This document shows, piece after piece, positions 19,009 through 28,391 of a DNA stretch of 64,000 nucleotides. Origin of the DNA: Candidatus Vicinibacter proximus. Lineage in GTDB: Bacteria > Bacteroidota > Bacteroidia > Chitinophagales > Saprospiraceae. The notes below the pieces were generated by a model. It had not been told where the DNA came from. It saw nothing but the letters and a program-made list of their open reading frames with translations, and made no database searches. Both the position numbers and the translations under genes were made by a program. The stretch covers positions 1-64,000 of the forward strand of contig JADJOE010000002.1 in NCBI GenBank assembly GCA_016713905.1, read 5' to 3'. The first letter of the stretch is position 1. Each line of letters opens with the position of its first letter.

Positions 19009-20352
19009 ATGAAAAATAAAGAAATCATCATTGCAGGTGCAGGATTGGTTGGCAGTCTATTAGGATTAAGATTGGCTCAACGGGGATATAAAGTAAGCAT
19101 ATACGAATCTAGACCGGACATGCGAAAAACTGAAATGTCAGCGGGGCGTTCCATCAACCTTGCTCTTTCAGATCGCGGTATTGGCGGATTAAAAATTGTA
19201 GGTCTGGAAAAAGAAATCCTTTCCCATGCAGTCCAAATGAAGGGCAGGATGATTCATGATCTGGAAGGACATTTATTGTTCCAAAGTTATAGTGAACGTC
19301 CGGGTGAATGTATAAATTCGATCAGCCGCCGTACGCTTAACGTTTACCTCATGGATGCGCTGGAAAAAATACCCGGTTCTACCATACATTTTAACACCAG
19401 ATTGATTGGATGGGATGCACAGACTGGAACTTGCCAGTTTCAAACAAATTATGGACAAATTATAAGAAAAGAAAACGCTACTTTACTTGCAACCGATGGC
19501 GCAAATTCAGCGGCAAGAAAAGAACTGATGAATCTGAGTGCGCAAATCAGATTTAACTACAAACAATTTTTTCAGAACTATGGATATAAAGAATTAACGA
19601 TTCCTCCTGGTTCAGATGGTTCTTTCAGATTGGATAAAAATGCCTTACACATTTGGCCTAGAGGTAATTTCATGATGATTGCGCTTCCCAATCCGGACGC
19701 TACTTTTACAGCAACTTTATTCATCAGTTATAAAGGTGCAGACAGCCTGGAACAATTAGTCACGCAAGAGGATGTACAACAATATTATCAAAAATATTTC
19801 AGGGATGCTATTCCATTAATCCCTGATTTAAAAAAGGAATTTTTTGATCATCCGACCGGACATTTATATTCCGTAAAATGCGATCCGTGGTATTACGAAG
19901 ATAAAATGTTGTTGCTGGGGGATGCCGCTCATGCGATCATTCCATTTTATGGACAAGGCATGAACTGTGGTTTTGAAGATGTAGTGGTGCTGGATAAATT
20001 GCTGGATCAGAATTTGGAAGGCGAGGAATTATTTGCAAAGTTTACCGAACTTAGAAAAATAAATTCTGATGCCATCTCAGATCTTGCTGAAGACAATTTT
20101 ATTGAAATGAGAGATAAAGTCGGAGATCCCATTTTTCAAAAAAAGAAATCATTGGAATCTCGTCTTGAAAAAATGTTTCCAAACTATTTTTCGAAATATG
20201 CATTGGTGACCTTCAGGCCTGATGTGAGTTACCATGAGGCGATGACGCAAGGAAGAAAGCAAGATGATCTCTTGATGGATATTTGTAAGGAAGACGCAAC
20301 AATTACAGATACCGAATTGCCGGCAATCTTTCAAAAGCTTCAACAATTATAG
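19009..20352 (+). CDS. kmo: Kynurenine 3-monooxygenase
   Basis: A 447-residue FAD-dependent aromatic hydroxylase (EC 1.14.13.9) that turns kynurenine into 3-hydroxykynurenine using NADPH and O2. The N-terminal dinucleotide fold shows IAGAGLVGSLLGLRLAQRG (residues 8-26). The second FAD motif LLGDAAHAIIPFYGQGMN with the following NCGFED is characteristic, and RSINLALSDRG is a KMO-typical region. The C-terminus is shorter than in mitochondrial KMO, which carries membrane helices. It lies directly after kynU, and transcription probably ends at the strong hairpin at 20362-20408. Confidence 0.95.
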   Translation: MKNKEIIIAGAGLVGSLLGLRLAQRGYKVSIYESRPDMRKTEMSAGRSINLALSDRGIGGLKIVGLEKEILSHAVQMKGRMIHDLEGHLLFQSYSERPGECINSISRRTLNVYLMDALEKIPGSTIHFNTRLIGWDAQTGTCQFQTNYGQIIRKENATLLATDGANSAARKELMNLSAQIRFNYKQFFQNYGYKELTIPPGSDGSFRLDKNALHIWPRGNFMMIALPNPDATFTATLFISYKGADSLEQLVTQEDVQQYYQKYFRDAIPLIPDLKKEFFDHPTGHLYSVKCDPWYYEDKMLLLGDAAHAIIPFYGQGMNCGFEDVVVLDKLLDQNLEGEELFAKFTELRKINSDAISDLAEDNFIEMRDKVGDPIFQKKKSLESRLEKMFPNYFSKYALVTFRPDVSYHEAMTQGRKQDDLLMDICKEDATITDTELPAIFQKLQQL

Positions 20353-20361
20353 ATTATGATT

Positions 20362-20408
20362 TGTGCTTTATTATATTGTTTCCATAAGTAACTATATAAT
20401 AAAGCACA
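20362..20408. terminator. Strong inverted repeat, bidirectional terminator
   Basis: A perfect 15-bp inverted repeat: TGTGCTTTATTATAT at 20362-20376 and its complement at 20394-20408. Three more pairs follow after a T-T mismatch, and the final loop is about 9 nt. It begins 10 nt after the kmo stop and ends 34 nt before the stop of the convergent C1 peptidase gene. The A+T-rich flanks provide U-tract-like sequence in both directions. Confidence 0.75.
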
Positions 20409-20442
20409 TTTATCATTGTATTTTACTTTGCTTCCTTTTAAT

Positions 20443-21597
20443 CTAAAAGCCAAGTTTGGATTTCAACTCTTTGCCTAAAGCATTTTTATTTAACATTACG
20501 GACATGGTCTTATTGCGGAAATAGGCCTTGGAAACATAAATGTATCCACCGGTAAGTTTATTAACAGAAGTTCCCCAGGAATTTTTTACAACATAATATT
20601 CTGTTCCATTTTGATCTTTCATGATACCGACAATGTGCATCCCATGATCATCCGTTGTACTCAAATTGTCAAATCCAATCTGCCGCTCTTCCTGTGTTAC
20701 ATATTTTTCAGGATGTGGAGATTTCCAAAGACTATCCCGTTCAGCATCCGACATATCTTCCCAGGCCATATAAGGATTAATAGCAATGCCGTTCTTTGCT
20801 GAAAAAGATTTTTCACTTACATCGGTTGCCCATAAAACAGAATACCCGTTTTTCAAAGCCTGATCTACAGAATTAACCAATTCATCCAAGGCAATATTAT
20901 AAAACATTCCATTGGACCAATTATCCGCCACTTCAAGAATAAATGGTTTGTTCATTGGCTGATGAGTAAAGGAAGTCAGCGCTATGTAATCTCCGGAGTT
21001 TATTCCCAGACTGCCGGCAAATGATTGAGGGGTATAACTTTTACCTTTGAAGGTAAAATTAGCCGGAGGTGTTCCAAAATATCCATCCACAGCACCCTGA
21101 TAGACTTTCTTCCAATTTGGAGAAAGTTTACCATCAGGAAGTTTAACCATAGCTTCCACCATTGCCTTCAATACTGCTTCCATCTCTCCATGAATAGGTT
21201 TGTCCTGGCCATCAGGATAACCGGCATAAGCTTCCTCCGGCACCAAACCATATTCATCAAAAATTCTCATGACATCATGATTTTCTGCACCTTGACCAAA
21301 TGCAGTAGATCCCTGTCTGCGTACGTAATTCTCTCCCCTCTCCAAATACCCGGCACGGGCAATGTACATCTCACTTAAATTAAATTCTCCCCTACCCATT
21401 CGCATCAGCTCTGATTCCAGAAAAGAATGAGTCGAAAAGATCCAGCAGGTTCCACTCTTATTTTGATTTTTAACTCCAGTGCGGTCTAACATTTTGACGA
21501 CCTGGAAATTGTAGTTGTTTATTTTATTGGGTAATTCCTGGGCAATAAGAATATTGACCATTACAACAAGGAACACGGAGCAGACAATTTTATACAT
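20443..21597 (-). CDS. Secreted C1-family cysteine peptidase (aminopeptidase C/bleomycin hydrolase type)
   Basis: A papain-like peptidase of about 384 residues. The catalytic Cys is in SGTCWIFSTHSFLESE, the His in DDHGMHIVGI and the Asn in VVKNSWGTSVN, in the order expected for peptidase family C1B. The frame is open to 21699, but the ATG at 21597 begins a signal peptide (MYKIVCSVFLVVMVNILIAQ), and a two-element promoter sits at 21615-21647 inside the longer reading, so I choose 21597. Most bleomycin hydrolases are cytosolic; the signal peptide makes this an exported, probably periplasmic, enzyme. It stands alone, convergent with kmo. Confidence 0.88.
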   Translation of the reverse strand: MYKIVCSVFLVVMVNILIAQELPNKINNYNFQVVKMLDRTGVKNQNKSGTCWIFSTHSFLESELMRMGRGEFNLSEMYIARAGYLERGENYVRRQGSTAFGQGAENHDVMRIFDEYGLVPEEAYAGYPDGQDKPIHGEMEAVLKAMVEAMVKLPDGKLSPNWKKVYQGAVDGYFGTPPANFTFKGKSYTPQSFAGSLGINSGDYIALTSFTHQPMNKPFILEVADNWSNGMFYNIALDELVNSVDQALKNGYSVLWATDVSEKSFSAKNGIAINPYMAWEDMSDAERDSLWKSPHPEKYVTQEERQIGFDNLSTTDDHGMHIVGIMKDQNGTEYYVVKNSWGTSVNKLTGGYIYVSKAYFRNKTMSVMLNKNALGKELKSKLGF

Positions 21598-21614
21598 TTG
21601 ATTTATTTTTTTTA

Positions 21615-21647
21615 CAAATGTAATACGAATCTCTTCGTAGTTGCAAA
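21615..21647 (-). promoter_or_regulatory. Putative promoter of the C1 peptidase (TTTG-N21-TACATTTG)
   Basis: On the minus strand TTTG at 21647-21644 and TACATTTG at 21622-21615 are 21 nt apart, matching both Bacteroidota elements. It rules against translation from the more distant start at 21699. Confidence 0.6.
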
Positions 21648-21830
21648 TTATTTTAAAAAAAAATGCAATTTTCCAAAATCTTGTGATTTGTGCATTCAAA
21701 ACCTAAGGGCAGGTCAACCTTATAAAGAATATGGGTTAAACCCTTAATTAACAAAGTATAAAGTCAACACTTTAAACGTCCTTAGATTAAATAGAAGATA
21801 AAGTGTGAAATAAGAACACTATGATATACC

Positions 21831-23558
21831 CTAAGTCAATTTATTAAAAATAACTTTAAAGTTACTGCCAGACCCAAACTCAGAGTCCACTGTGATACTT
21901 CCTCCCTGAGCTTCAACAAATTCCTTACTGATGGCCAATCCAAGTCCGGTCCCTTCCTTGTTGCTTCCGGGTATTCTAAAGTAGCGATCGAAAATTTTAT
22001 CTCTATACTGTGGTGCAATACCTAATCCAGTGTCTTTTACCGAAATTTCAACTTTGTCCTGAATCATGGCAACATTCAGGAATACAGAAGAATGTTCGTA
22101 GGAGTACCTTATGGCATTGGATAATAGATTTGTCAAAACCCAGGCAGATTTCTCCATATCGGCATACACCAAAGGAATATTCTCAGGACAAGAGACAACC
22201 ATTTTTATCAATTTTTGGTCTGCCTGTGTTTTAGTCGCGTTTATGGCATAGGACAAAATTTCTTTTGGATCTGTTGGCAGAATAGATAATTGAATATTTC
22301 CAGTCTCAACCTGAGTCATATTCAAAAGTTCGCTGGTAATTTTCAGCAATCTATTCGCATCTTCCATTATACTGTCCAGTAAGTTTTTTTGTTCTTCATT
22401 TAAATCACCAATTTTTTGATTTTCCAACAATTGCACACTCATCTTTATAGAAGAAATCGGCGTTTTAAACTCATGGGACACTGTAGCTATAAAATTGGTT
22501 TTGGCAAAGTCAAGCTCTTTATATGTAGTTACATTACGCAATAAGATTACATGACCTATTAACTCTGTGGTTTCTTCTCCCGTTGGAGTAATTGAAATGT
22601 GCAATACTTCTTTTTCAAAATAACATTCCTTATTGTTGGAGTAAATTTTTATTGTCTTCTCACTATGTTCGGATTTACTCTTAACATTAACTAAATCAAA
22701 GATAAGTGTTTTGATTAAATCATTGGTCAATGCTAAATCTTGTGCAAAATGGCCGATTAAATCTTCAGACTTTATCCCTATAATTTTTATTGCTTCTTCA
22801 TTTGCAAACAAAACTTTTAGTTTTTCATCGACGCCGATCACGGGATCATGCATATTATTGATGAGGGTCTCAATTCTTTTTTTCTCCATCATCAAATTGG
22901 CCATATTGCTGTTACTGTACTCTTCTAATTTTTTTGCCATGGTATTAAAAGATTTGGCCAGTTCTCCAAATTCACTATGGCTTTCAAAATTGACCCGTTC
23001 AGAATAATTCTCAGCTGCAATCTGCCGAATGCTTTCTGTAAGCTCACTGATCGGATTTGCAATGCTGGATGGCAGGTTAATGAGTAAAATAAAAGCAATT
23101 AAAAAACAAAGTGTTCCGGTCAGCGCTATCCAAAATACCGCACTATCTGCTGTTATCTTGGCTATTTGGCTTTTCCTCTGAATGGCTTCCATATTCAAGT
23201 CCATGATTCTAAAAATTCCTTCCCGGATTTGGGACAAAATGAGCGTGTCTGACAAATTCGTTTTATAAAAGTTAAAATCAGTTCTTAAATTTGAAGTTGC
23301 TTCCTGTTCACCAACCTCGGTAATATTAGTCTCTTGTTCAACCAAATTACGTTCAAAAAAATCAATAGCTTTGGAAGAATCTTGTTCCAAAGCACTTAAC
23401 ATATTTCTGGAATATTTTAGGGAATTATAGTTGGCTAATAAAATATTATCTGTGTCTGATTTCAAGGCATACATATATCGTACTCCTACAAGACTCAGGA
23501 AAATTATTAGGATAAATAATAGACCCACACTTAATGTCAGTTTGGTTTTAATTTTCAT
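21831..23558 (-). CDS. Sensor histidine kinase of the kdp locus
   Basis: A 575-residue membrane kinase. One helix lies near residues 8-28 and another near 142-162, enclosing a small periplasmic region. HAMP follows at about 165-215, a PAS domain at about 230-340, then HisKA with the phosphorylated His in TVSHEFKTPISSIKM. The HATPase_c domain shows NLLSNAIRYS, DTGLGIAPQY and GTGLGLAISKEF. It begins 2 nt after the kdpD-domain gene, so the two are translated as a pair and together replace the single fused KdpD of E. coli. The likely partner is the sigma-54-type regulator at the other end of the locus. A terminator was not seen in the 130 nt to the next gene. Confidence 0.9.
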   Translation of the reverse strand: MKIKTKLTLSVGLLFILIIFLSLVGVRYMYALKSDTDNILLANYNSLKYSRNMLSALEQDSSKAIDFFERNLVEQETNITEVGEQEATSNLRTDFNFYKTNLSDTLILSQIREGIFRIMDLNMEAIQRKSQIAKITADSAVFWIALTGTLCFLIAFILLINLPSSIANPISELTESIRQIAAENYSERVNFESHSEFGELAKSFNTMAKKLEEYSNSNMANLMMEKKRIETLINNMHDPVIGVDEKLKVLFANEEAIKIIGIKSEDLIGHFAQDLALTNDLIKTLIFDLVNVKSKSEHSEKTIKIYSNNKECYFEKEVLHISITPTGEETTELIGHVILLRNVTTYKELDFAKTNFIATVSHEFKTPISSIKMSVQLLENQKIGDLNEEQKNLLDSIMEDANRLLKITSELLNMTQVETGNIQLSILPTDPKEILSYAINATKTQADQKLIKMVVSCPENIPLVYADMEKSAWVLTNLLSNAIRYSYEHSSVFLNVAMIQDKVEISVKDTGLGIAPQYRDKIFDRYFRIPGSNKEGTGLGLAISKEFVEAQGGSITVDSEFGSGSNFKVIFNKLT

Positions 23559-23560
23559 AG

Positions 23561-24685
23561 TTATGATAAAATAATAAGGTCTATGCTATTTGCACTGAGC
23601 TGCTTTAACAACTTATTGAATATATTGGTAGCCAAAATTATTCTCCACAGACTGATGTGAGGCTTTCCAATACAAATGGTGGTTATATTTCTTTCACTGG
23701 CCATATCAATGATTGCTTTTGAAACTGATGAGCTCTCTACTCTGATAATTTCTGCACCCAACTCAGTCGCTAACTTAAAATTATTGATGAGATGGCGCTG
23801 TTTGTCCAAGGCAATTTTGTCCGGACTTTCCTTAGGCGTTTGTACATACAAAACATACCACTTGCTGTGATAATAATTGGCCAGTCTGGATGTTTTGCGA
23901 ATTACGTTTTTAGCGGTTTTATCTGTACTGCTGATGCAAGCTAAAAATCGTTCATGCCTTAAAGCATTTGGTTTTGTAACCTCTGTTTCAACCTTTCTTT
24001 CTACCTGAGATGCAACTTCTTTTAGTGCCAATTCGCGCAATTGAAGAATGTGTTCACTTTTAAAAAAATTTCTGAGCGCCGTTTCAACCTTATCCGGATG
24101 ATAAATTTTCCCCTCCTTCAACCTAAGGATTAATTCATCCGCAGTCAAATCAATATTTACTACTTCATCGGCTTGCCCCAACACGCTATCCGGAATACGC
24201 TCTTTGACTTCAATTCCTGTTATAGATTTTATTTCTTCATTTAGACTTTCTATATGCTGAATATTCACTGCTGAAATAACATTTATGCCAGCTTCTAAAA
24301 TTTCCATGACATCCTGCCATCTCTTCTCGTTCTTACTTCCCTCTATGTTTGTATGAGCAAGCTCATCAATAATAACTACTTCAGGTCGCAAATTAATAAT
24401 TGCCTGGACATCCATTTCTTCCAATTCCTTTCCCTTATAGAAAAGTTTTCTTCTGGGTACCAAAGGCAAACCTTCCAAAAGATCATGTGTCTCTTTTCGG
24501 TTGTGTGTTTCAATAAATCCAATTTTTACGTCTATTCCGTTCTTCATCAAAGTTCGTGCCTCTTGCAACATCCTATAAGTCTTCCCTACACCGGCACTCA
24601 TTCCGATATAAATTTTAAATTTTCCTCTTCTGGACTTTTTAATTAAATTTAAAAAATGTTGGACTGTTTTATCCTTATCGCTCAT
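23561..24685 (-). CDS. kdpD: Stand-alone KdpD sensor domain protein
   Basis: A 374-residue protein corresponding only to the N-terminal cytoplasmic half of KdpD. The KdpD domain covers residues 1-230, with Walker A GMSAGVGKTYRMLQEA and Walker B-like VVIIDELAHTN. A universal-stress-protein (USP) domain follows at about 245-374 (FLACISS ... KWYVLYVQTP). It has no membrane segments and no kinase domain; those are supplied by the separate kinase 2 nt downstream. In other bacteria this region senses K+ status and in some binds cyclic di-AMP through the USP domain; binding here is inference. Its start codon immediately follows the porin stop codon with no spacer. Confidence 0.9.
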   Translation of the reverse strand: MSDKDKTVQHFLNLIKKSRRGKFKIYIGMSAGVGKTYRMLQEARTLMKNGIDVKIGFIETHNRKETHDLLEGLPLVPRRKLFYKGKELEEMDVQAIINLRPEVVIIDELAHTNIEGSKNEKRWQDVMEILEAGINVISAVNIQHIESLNEEIKSITGIEVKERIPDSVLGQADEVVNIDLTADELILRLKEGKIYHPDKVETALRNFFKSEHILQLRELALKEVASQVERKVETEVTKPNALRHERFLACISSTDKTAKNVIRKTSRLANYYHSKWYVLYVQTPKESPDKIALDKQRHLINNFKLATELGAEIIRVESSSVSKAIIDMASERNITTICIGKPHISLWRIILATNIFNKLLKQLSANSIDLIILS

Positions 24686-25762
24686 TTAGAAAGAAATTGC
24701 AAAAGATGAAGTTACAAAGTAATTAACTTTACTTGGTTTCTGTTCTAAGTTAAATATTTCATCCTTACTACTGAAACCTCTGGCTTCAATTCTCCACAAT
24801 AATAGATCAGATATCTTATAATCCAAATTTGCAGAGTAACCAAATGTTTTAAAACCATTGGGTGTTCCTGTACCAATGATCACTCCATTTTTATCACTAT
24901 AATATTCTCCTCTTACAGCTACATTAAATTTGTCATTTACTGAGAATCTGGCTATCACAACGGGTGAATACCAAGTATTGTATTCTGTACTGTTTTTTGA
25001 TTTTTGCTGCGCCCCAACATCAAATCCAAATGTCAAACCAAATCTATTATTCATCTGGAAAATGCCATATAAGTTATGGAAATAACGCCACTGTCTGATA
25101 CTATCCGGTGTATCACTTCCTACAAAAGAACTGCTGTTGAGTGTCCATTTCGAATTGGGTTTAAAAGTCAACTGATGACCAAAAGCCGGCAAATTGTTTC
25201 CTTCGACCCGTTGAATGCGCTGCCAACCATTCAAGATTAATCCACTTACAAACCATTTTTCATTTTTGCTGGTATACGAGAGTTTAACACCACTTTCATA
25301 GTATGGCGTGTTGTCTGCTAATATACTCCTTGTTAAATTCCAGCAATCTTTTCCAATTGCACTTTCAAAACCAATATGGGAAGAAAATATTCCAGCGTCT
25401 ATCCAAAGATTTTCATTTTTGGATAATTTAGCACCTGCATTCGCTTCAAATATGTTTTTCAAAACCCCTTGCTCTGTTGCAAGATTTGCATTTGCATAGG
25501 TACCTGTCATTAATGCGAGATTTGCTCTTACTTTATCAGTTTGGTAGCCTGCCTTTATGTAACCCAAATTCATGTTTACTTCGTTATGCCTATTAAATGA
25601 GTAAGCAAACCCCGGGCGATTATGATTGTCAGGGTTTCCAAAATCATAAGCGTAGTAAGTTTCCAAATATCCGCTAATAGATAGTGGGTTTTTTGAGTTG
25701 TCCACCTGTGCAAACGTGCTTACTGTGTAAAAGGTAAGTAATGTGATAAGAATTCTTTTCAT
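24686..25762 (-). CDS. Outer-membrane beta-barrel porin of the kdp operon
   Basis: A 358-residue protein with a signal peptide (residues 1-18, ending TFAQ) and alternating amphipathic strands typical of a beta-barrel (for example GYLETYYAYDFG, FAYSFNRHNEVNMNLGYIKAGY, YSANLDYKISDLLLWRIEARG). It ends in an aromatic residue (SSFAISF), the usual outer-membrane insertion signal. It resembles the Bacteroidota bbp2-type putative porins. Its place between kdpC (17 nt upstream) and kdpD (0 nt) implies that outer-membrane passage of K+ is co-induced with the inner-membrane pump. Ion selectivity is not shown by sequence. Confidence 0.82.
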   Translation of the reverse strand: MKRILITLLTFYTVSTFAQVDNSKNPLSISGYLETYYAYDFGNPDNHNRPGFAYSFNRHNEVNMNLGYIKAGYQTDKVRANLALMTGTYANANLATEQGVLKNIFEANAGAKLSKNENLWIDAGIFSSHIGFESAIGKDCWNLTRSILADNTPYYESGVKLSYTSKNEKWFVSGLILNGWQRIQRVEGNNLPAFGHQLTFKPNSKWTLNSSSFVGSDTPDSIRQWRYFHNLYGIFQMNNRFGLTFGFDVGAQQKSKNSTEYNTWYSPVVIARFSVNDKFNVAVRGEYYSDKNGVIIGTGTPNGFKTFGYSANLDYKISDLLLWRIEARGFSSKDEIFNLEQKPSKVNYFVTSSFAISF

Positions 25763-25779
25763 TGCTTTAATTTTGTTTT

Positions 25780-26331
25780 TTATTTCAAATTATCTAAATC
25801 AAGGTTTAATTTAAGCACATTAATTTTTTCTGTACCAAATAATCCTAAAAAAGGTGTTTCAGTGTGGTGTGCAATAAGTTGATGGATTGTGTTTTCACTT
25901 AAGTTGCGAACTTTAGAAATACGTTTCACCTGCACTTTTGCTCCTTGCACAGATATATTGGGGTCAAGTCCACTACCACTTGCAGTAACTAAATCAGAAG
26001 GAATGTCTTCTTTCTTAATATCGGGATTGTGAACCAAAAAAGAATCTATTCTCAACTGAACTTCAGCTAAATAGTCAGGATTACTTGAACCTTTATTGCT
26101 ACCGCCGGAACCAGCTGCATTATACCCCACTGCAGAAGGCCGGGAATGAAAATATTTGTCGCTGGTAAAATTTTGGCCGAGGTTTTCATAATAACCATTG
26201 TTGGTTTTTGAGAACGACATACTACTGGGTGCAAGTCTTGAAACACCATAAACTGCAATTGTGTAAATGCCACTGAAGAATACCAGGAAAACTAATGTTA
26301 ATCGAATGGCTGGAATGATATTACTTTTCAT
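25780..26331 (-). CDS. kdpC: Potassium-transporting ATPase subunit C
   Basis: A 183-residue subunit with one N-terminal membrane helix (about residues 10-30) and a periplasmic domain. The family motif ASGSGLDPNISVQGAKVQ lies in the C-terminal half, and the N-terminal third has the GSGGSNKGSSNPDY linker after SRPSAVGYNAAGSG. It stabilises the KdpFABC complex and affects nucleotide and K+ affinity. It lies 13 nt after kdpB and is of normal length. Confidence 0.97.
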   Translation of the reverse strand: MKSNIIPAIRLTLVFLVFFSGIYTIAVYGVSRLAPSSMSFSKTNNGYYENLGQNFTSDKYFHSRPSAVGYNAAGSGGSNKGSSNPDYLAEVQLRIDSFLVHNPDIKKEDIPSDLVTASGSGLDPNISVQGAKVQVKRISKVRNLSENTIHQLIAHHTETPFLGLFGTEKINVLKLNLDLDNLK

Positions 26332-26344
26332 GAAAGGAGATTTA

Positions 26345-28381
26345 TTAAATGAATATTGAAACTAAGAGGTCAATGGCTTTAATGCCGATAAATGGAATGA
26401 TTACACCACCTAAGCCATATATCAACAAATTTCTACGCAACAATGCACTAGCTCCGATAGGTTTATACTCCACGCCTTTCAAAGCCAATGGTATAAGCAT
26501 CGGAATAATGATCGCATTAAAAATTACTGCGGATAGTATTGCACTTTCCGGGCTGTGCAAATTCATAATATTTAAACCTTGCAGTGATGGAATAGCTACA
26601 ATAAAAAGTGCTGGTATGATGGCAAAATATTTTGCTACATCATTGGCAATACTAAAGGTGGTAAGCGTTCCCCTGGTCATCAATAATTGTTTGCCGATTT
26701 CGACTATTTCTATGAGCTTGGTGGGATCATTGTCTAAATCTACCATATTACCGGCTTCCTTCGCTGCTTGTGTTCCACTGTTCATTGCTACGCCGACATC
26801 TGCTTGTGCCAATGCCGGTGCATCATTGGTTCCATCACCCATCATTGCTACCAGGCGGCCCTCTGATTGTTCTTTTCTGATATAATTCATTTTATCTTCC
26901 GGTTTAGCCTCTGCAATAAAATCATCTACGCCAGCCTTATCAGCAATAAATTTTGCGGTCAAAGGATTGTCACCGGTAACCATAACCGTTTTAATACCCA
27001 TTTTACGTAAACGCTCGAATCGCTCTTGAATACCAGGTTTAATGATGTCCTGCAATTCTACTACACCAATCACCTTTTCATTTTCAGAAACTACTAATGG
27101 TGTTCCTCCATTACTGGAAATGATTTTTACCCTATCGGCAGTGTCTGAAGGAAAGGTGTATCCGGATTTTTCTGATAATTTCTGAATGGCATCGGATGCA
27201 CCTTTTCTAATCCGGTAGTTTGCAAAATCAATTCCTGAACTCCTTGTCTCGGCAGTAAATTTGATAAATCTTGCATTTTCTAAAGTAAAATCAGAAGGGT
27301 TTAATTTAGATAATTCAACAATAGACTTTCCCTCCGGGGTATCATCACTTATTGAACTCAATACTGCGCATTTTATAAAGTGCTTTTCTTCGATTCCATT
27401 TGCAGGATAGAAGTTTGTTGCCTTTCTGTTTCCAATGGTTATCGTTCCGGTTTTGTCTAACAATAATACATCAACATCCCCAGCTGTTTCTACTGCTTTA
27501 CCGCTTTTTGTGATTACGTTTGCTCTTAATGCTCTATCCATTCCTGCAATCCCAATCGCTGAGAGTAGCCCACCAATTGTAGTAGGAATTAAGCAAACAA
27601 ATAGCGAAATGAATGCTGCAATGGTAATCGGTGCATTGGAATAATCTGCAAAAGGTTTGAGCGTGATGGTAACTATGATAAATACTAAGGTGAACCCCGC
27701 CAACAAGATGGTTAAGGCAATTTCATTGGGTGTTTTTTGTCGGCTTGCTCCCTCTACTAAGGAAATCATTTTATCCAAAAAACTTTCCCCTGCTTCGGTG
27801 GTAACTCTTACCTGAATGCCATCACTCAAGACTTTTGTTCCGCCGGTTACCGAACTTTTATCACCGCCTGCTTCACGAATAACAGGTGCACTTTCACCAG
27901 TAATAGCACTTTCGTCAATTGTGGCTAAGCCTTCCACAATTTCACCGTCCATCGGAATGATATCACCAGCTTTGCAAAAAAACAAATCACCTTTTTGCAA
28001 TTGTGATGAAGGAATAATTTGTACTTCATCAGAATGAATTTTTCCTATAGCGGAAATTCTTTTGGCCGGTGTTTCTTCTCTTGTCTTTCTCAAACTATCT
28101 GCCTGTGCTTTTCCTCTGGCTTCTGCAATAGCTTCCGCAAAATTAGCAAATAATAAGGTAAGCAATAAAACCAGAAATATGAAAAAATTATAGATGATAC
28201 TACCTTGAGATTTCTCACCTGCCAATATCCACAAGCAAACACAAAACATAACACCTGTACCTATCTCCACCGTAAACATTACAGGATTTCGGTACATTTT
28301 AATTGGATTAAGTTTTAGAAAAGAATGCTTAAATGCTTCACGCATCAGATCCTTTTGAAATAAAGATGCACTTTTTGTCAT
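26345..28381 (-). CDS. kdpB: Potassium-transporting P-type ATPase subunit B
   Basis: The 678-residue catalytic subunit. The phosphorylated Asp is in LLDKTGTITIGNRKA, and the actuator motif is ITGESAPV (the Ser of TGES is the regulatory phosphorylation site known in E. coli). The hinge motifs MVTGDNPLTA and MMGDGTNDAPALAQADVG are intact, as is the KdpB-typical AGNMVDLDNDPTKLIE. Seven membrane helices are expected from the hydrophobic clusters. It hydrolyses ATP to drive K+ taken in by KdpA. It follows kdpA by 10 nt. Confidence 0.98.
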   Translation of the reverse strand: MTKSASLFQKDLMREAFKHSFLKLNPIKMYRNPVMFTVEIGTGVMFCVCLWILAGEKSQGSIIYNFFIFLVLLLTLLFANFAEAIAEARGKAQADSLRKTREETPAKRISAIGKIHSDEVQIIPSSQLQKGDLFFCKAGDIIPMDGEIVEGLATIDESAITGESAPVIREAGGDKSSVTGGTKVLSDGIQVRVTTEAGESFLDKMISLVEGASRQKTPNEIALTILLAGFTLVFIIVTITLKPFADYSNAPITIAAFISLFVCLIPTTIGGLLSAIGIAGMDRALRANVITKSGKAVETAGDVDVLLLDKTGTITIGNRKATNFYPANGIEEKHFIKCAVLSSISDDTPEGKSIVELSKLNPSDFTLENARFIKFTAETRSSGIDFANYRIRKGASDAIQKLSEKSGYTFPSDTADRVKIISSNGGTPLVVSENEKVIGVVELQDIIKPGIQERFERLRKMGIKTVMVTGDNPLTAKFIADKAGVDDFIAEAKPEDKMNYIRKEQSEGRLVAMMGDGTNDAPALAQADVGVAMNSGTQAAKEAGNMVDLDNDPTKLIEIVEIGKQLLMTRGTLTTFSIANDVAKYFAIIPALFIVAIPSLQGLNIMNLHSPESAILSAVIFNAIIIPMLIPLALKGVEYKPIGASALLRRNLLIYGLGGVIIPFIGIKAIDLLVSIFI

Positions 28382-28391
28382 TTTTATTAAA

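Noticed and set aside
26349..26885. 178-codon plus-strand ORF opposite kdpB
   Set aside because: It is an antisense shadow of an intact P-type ATPase.
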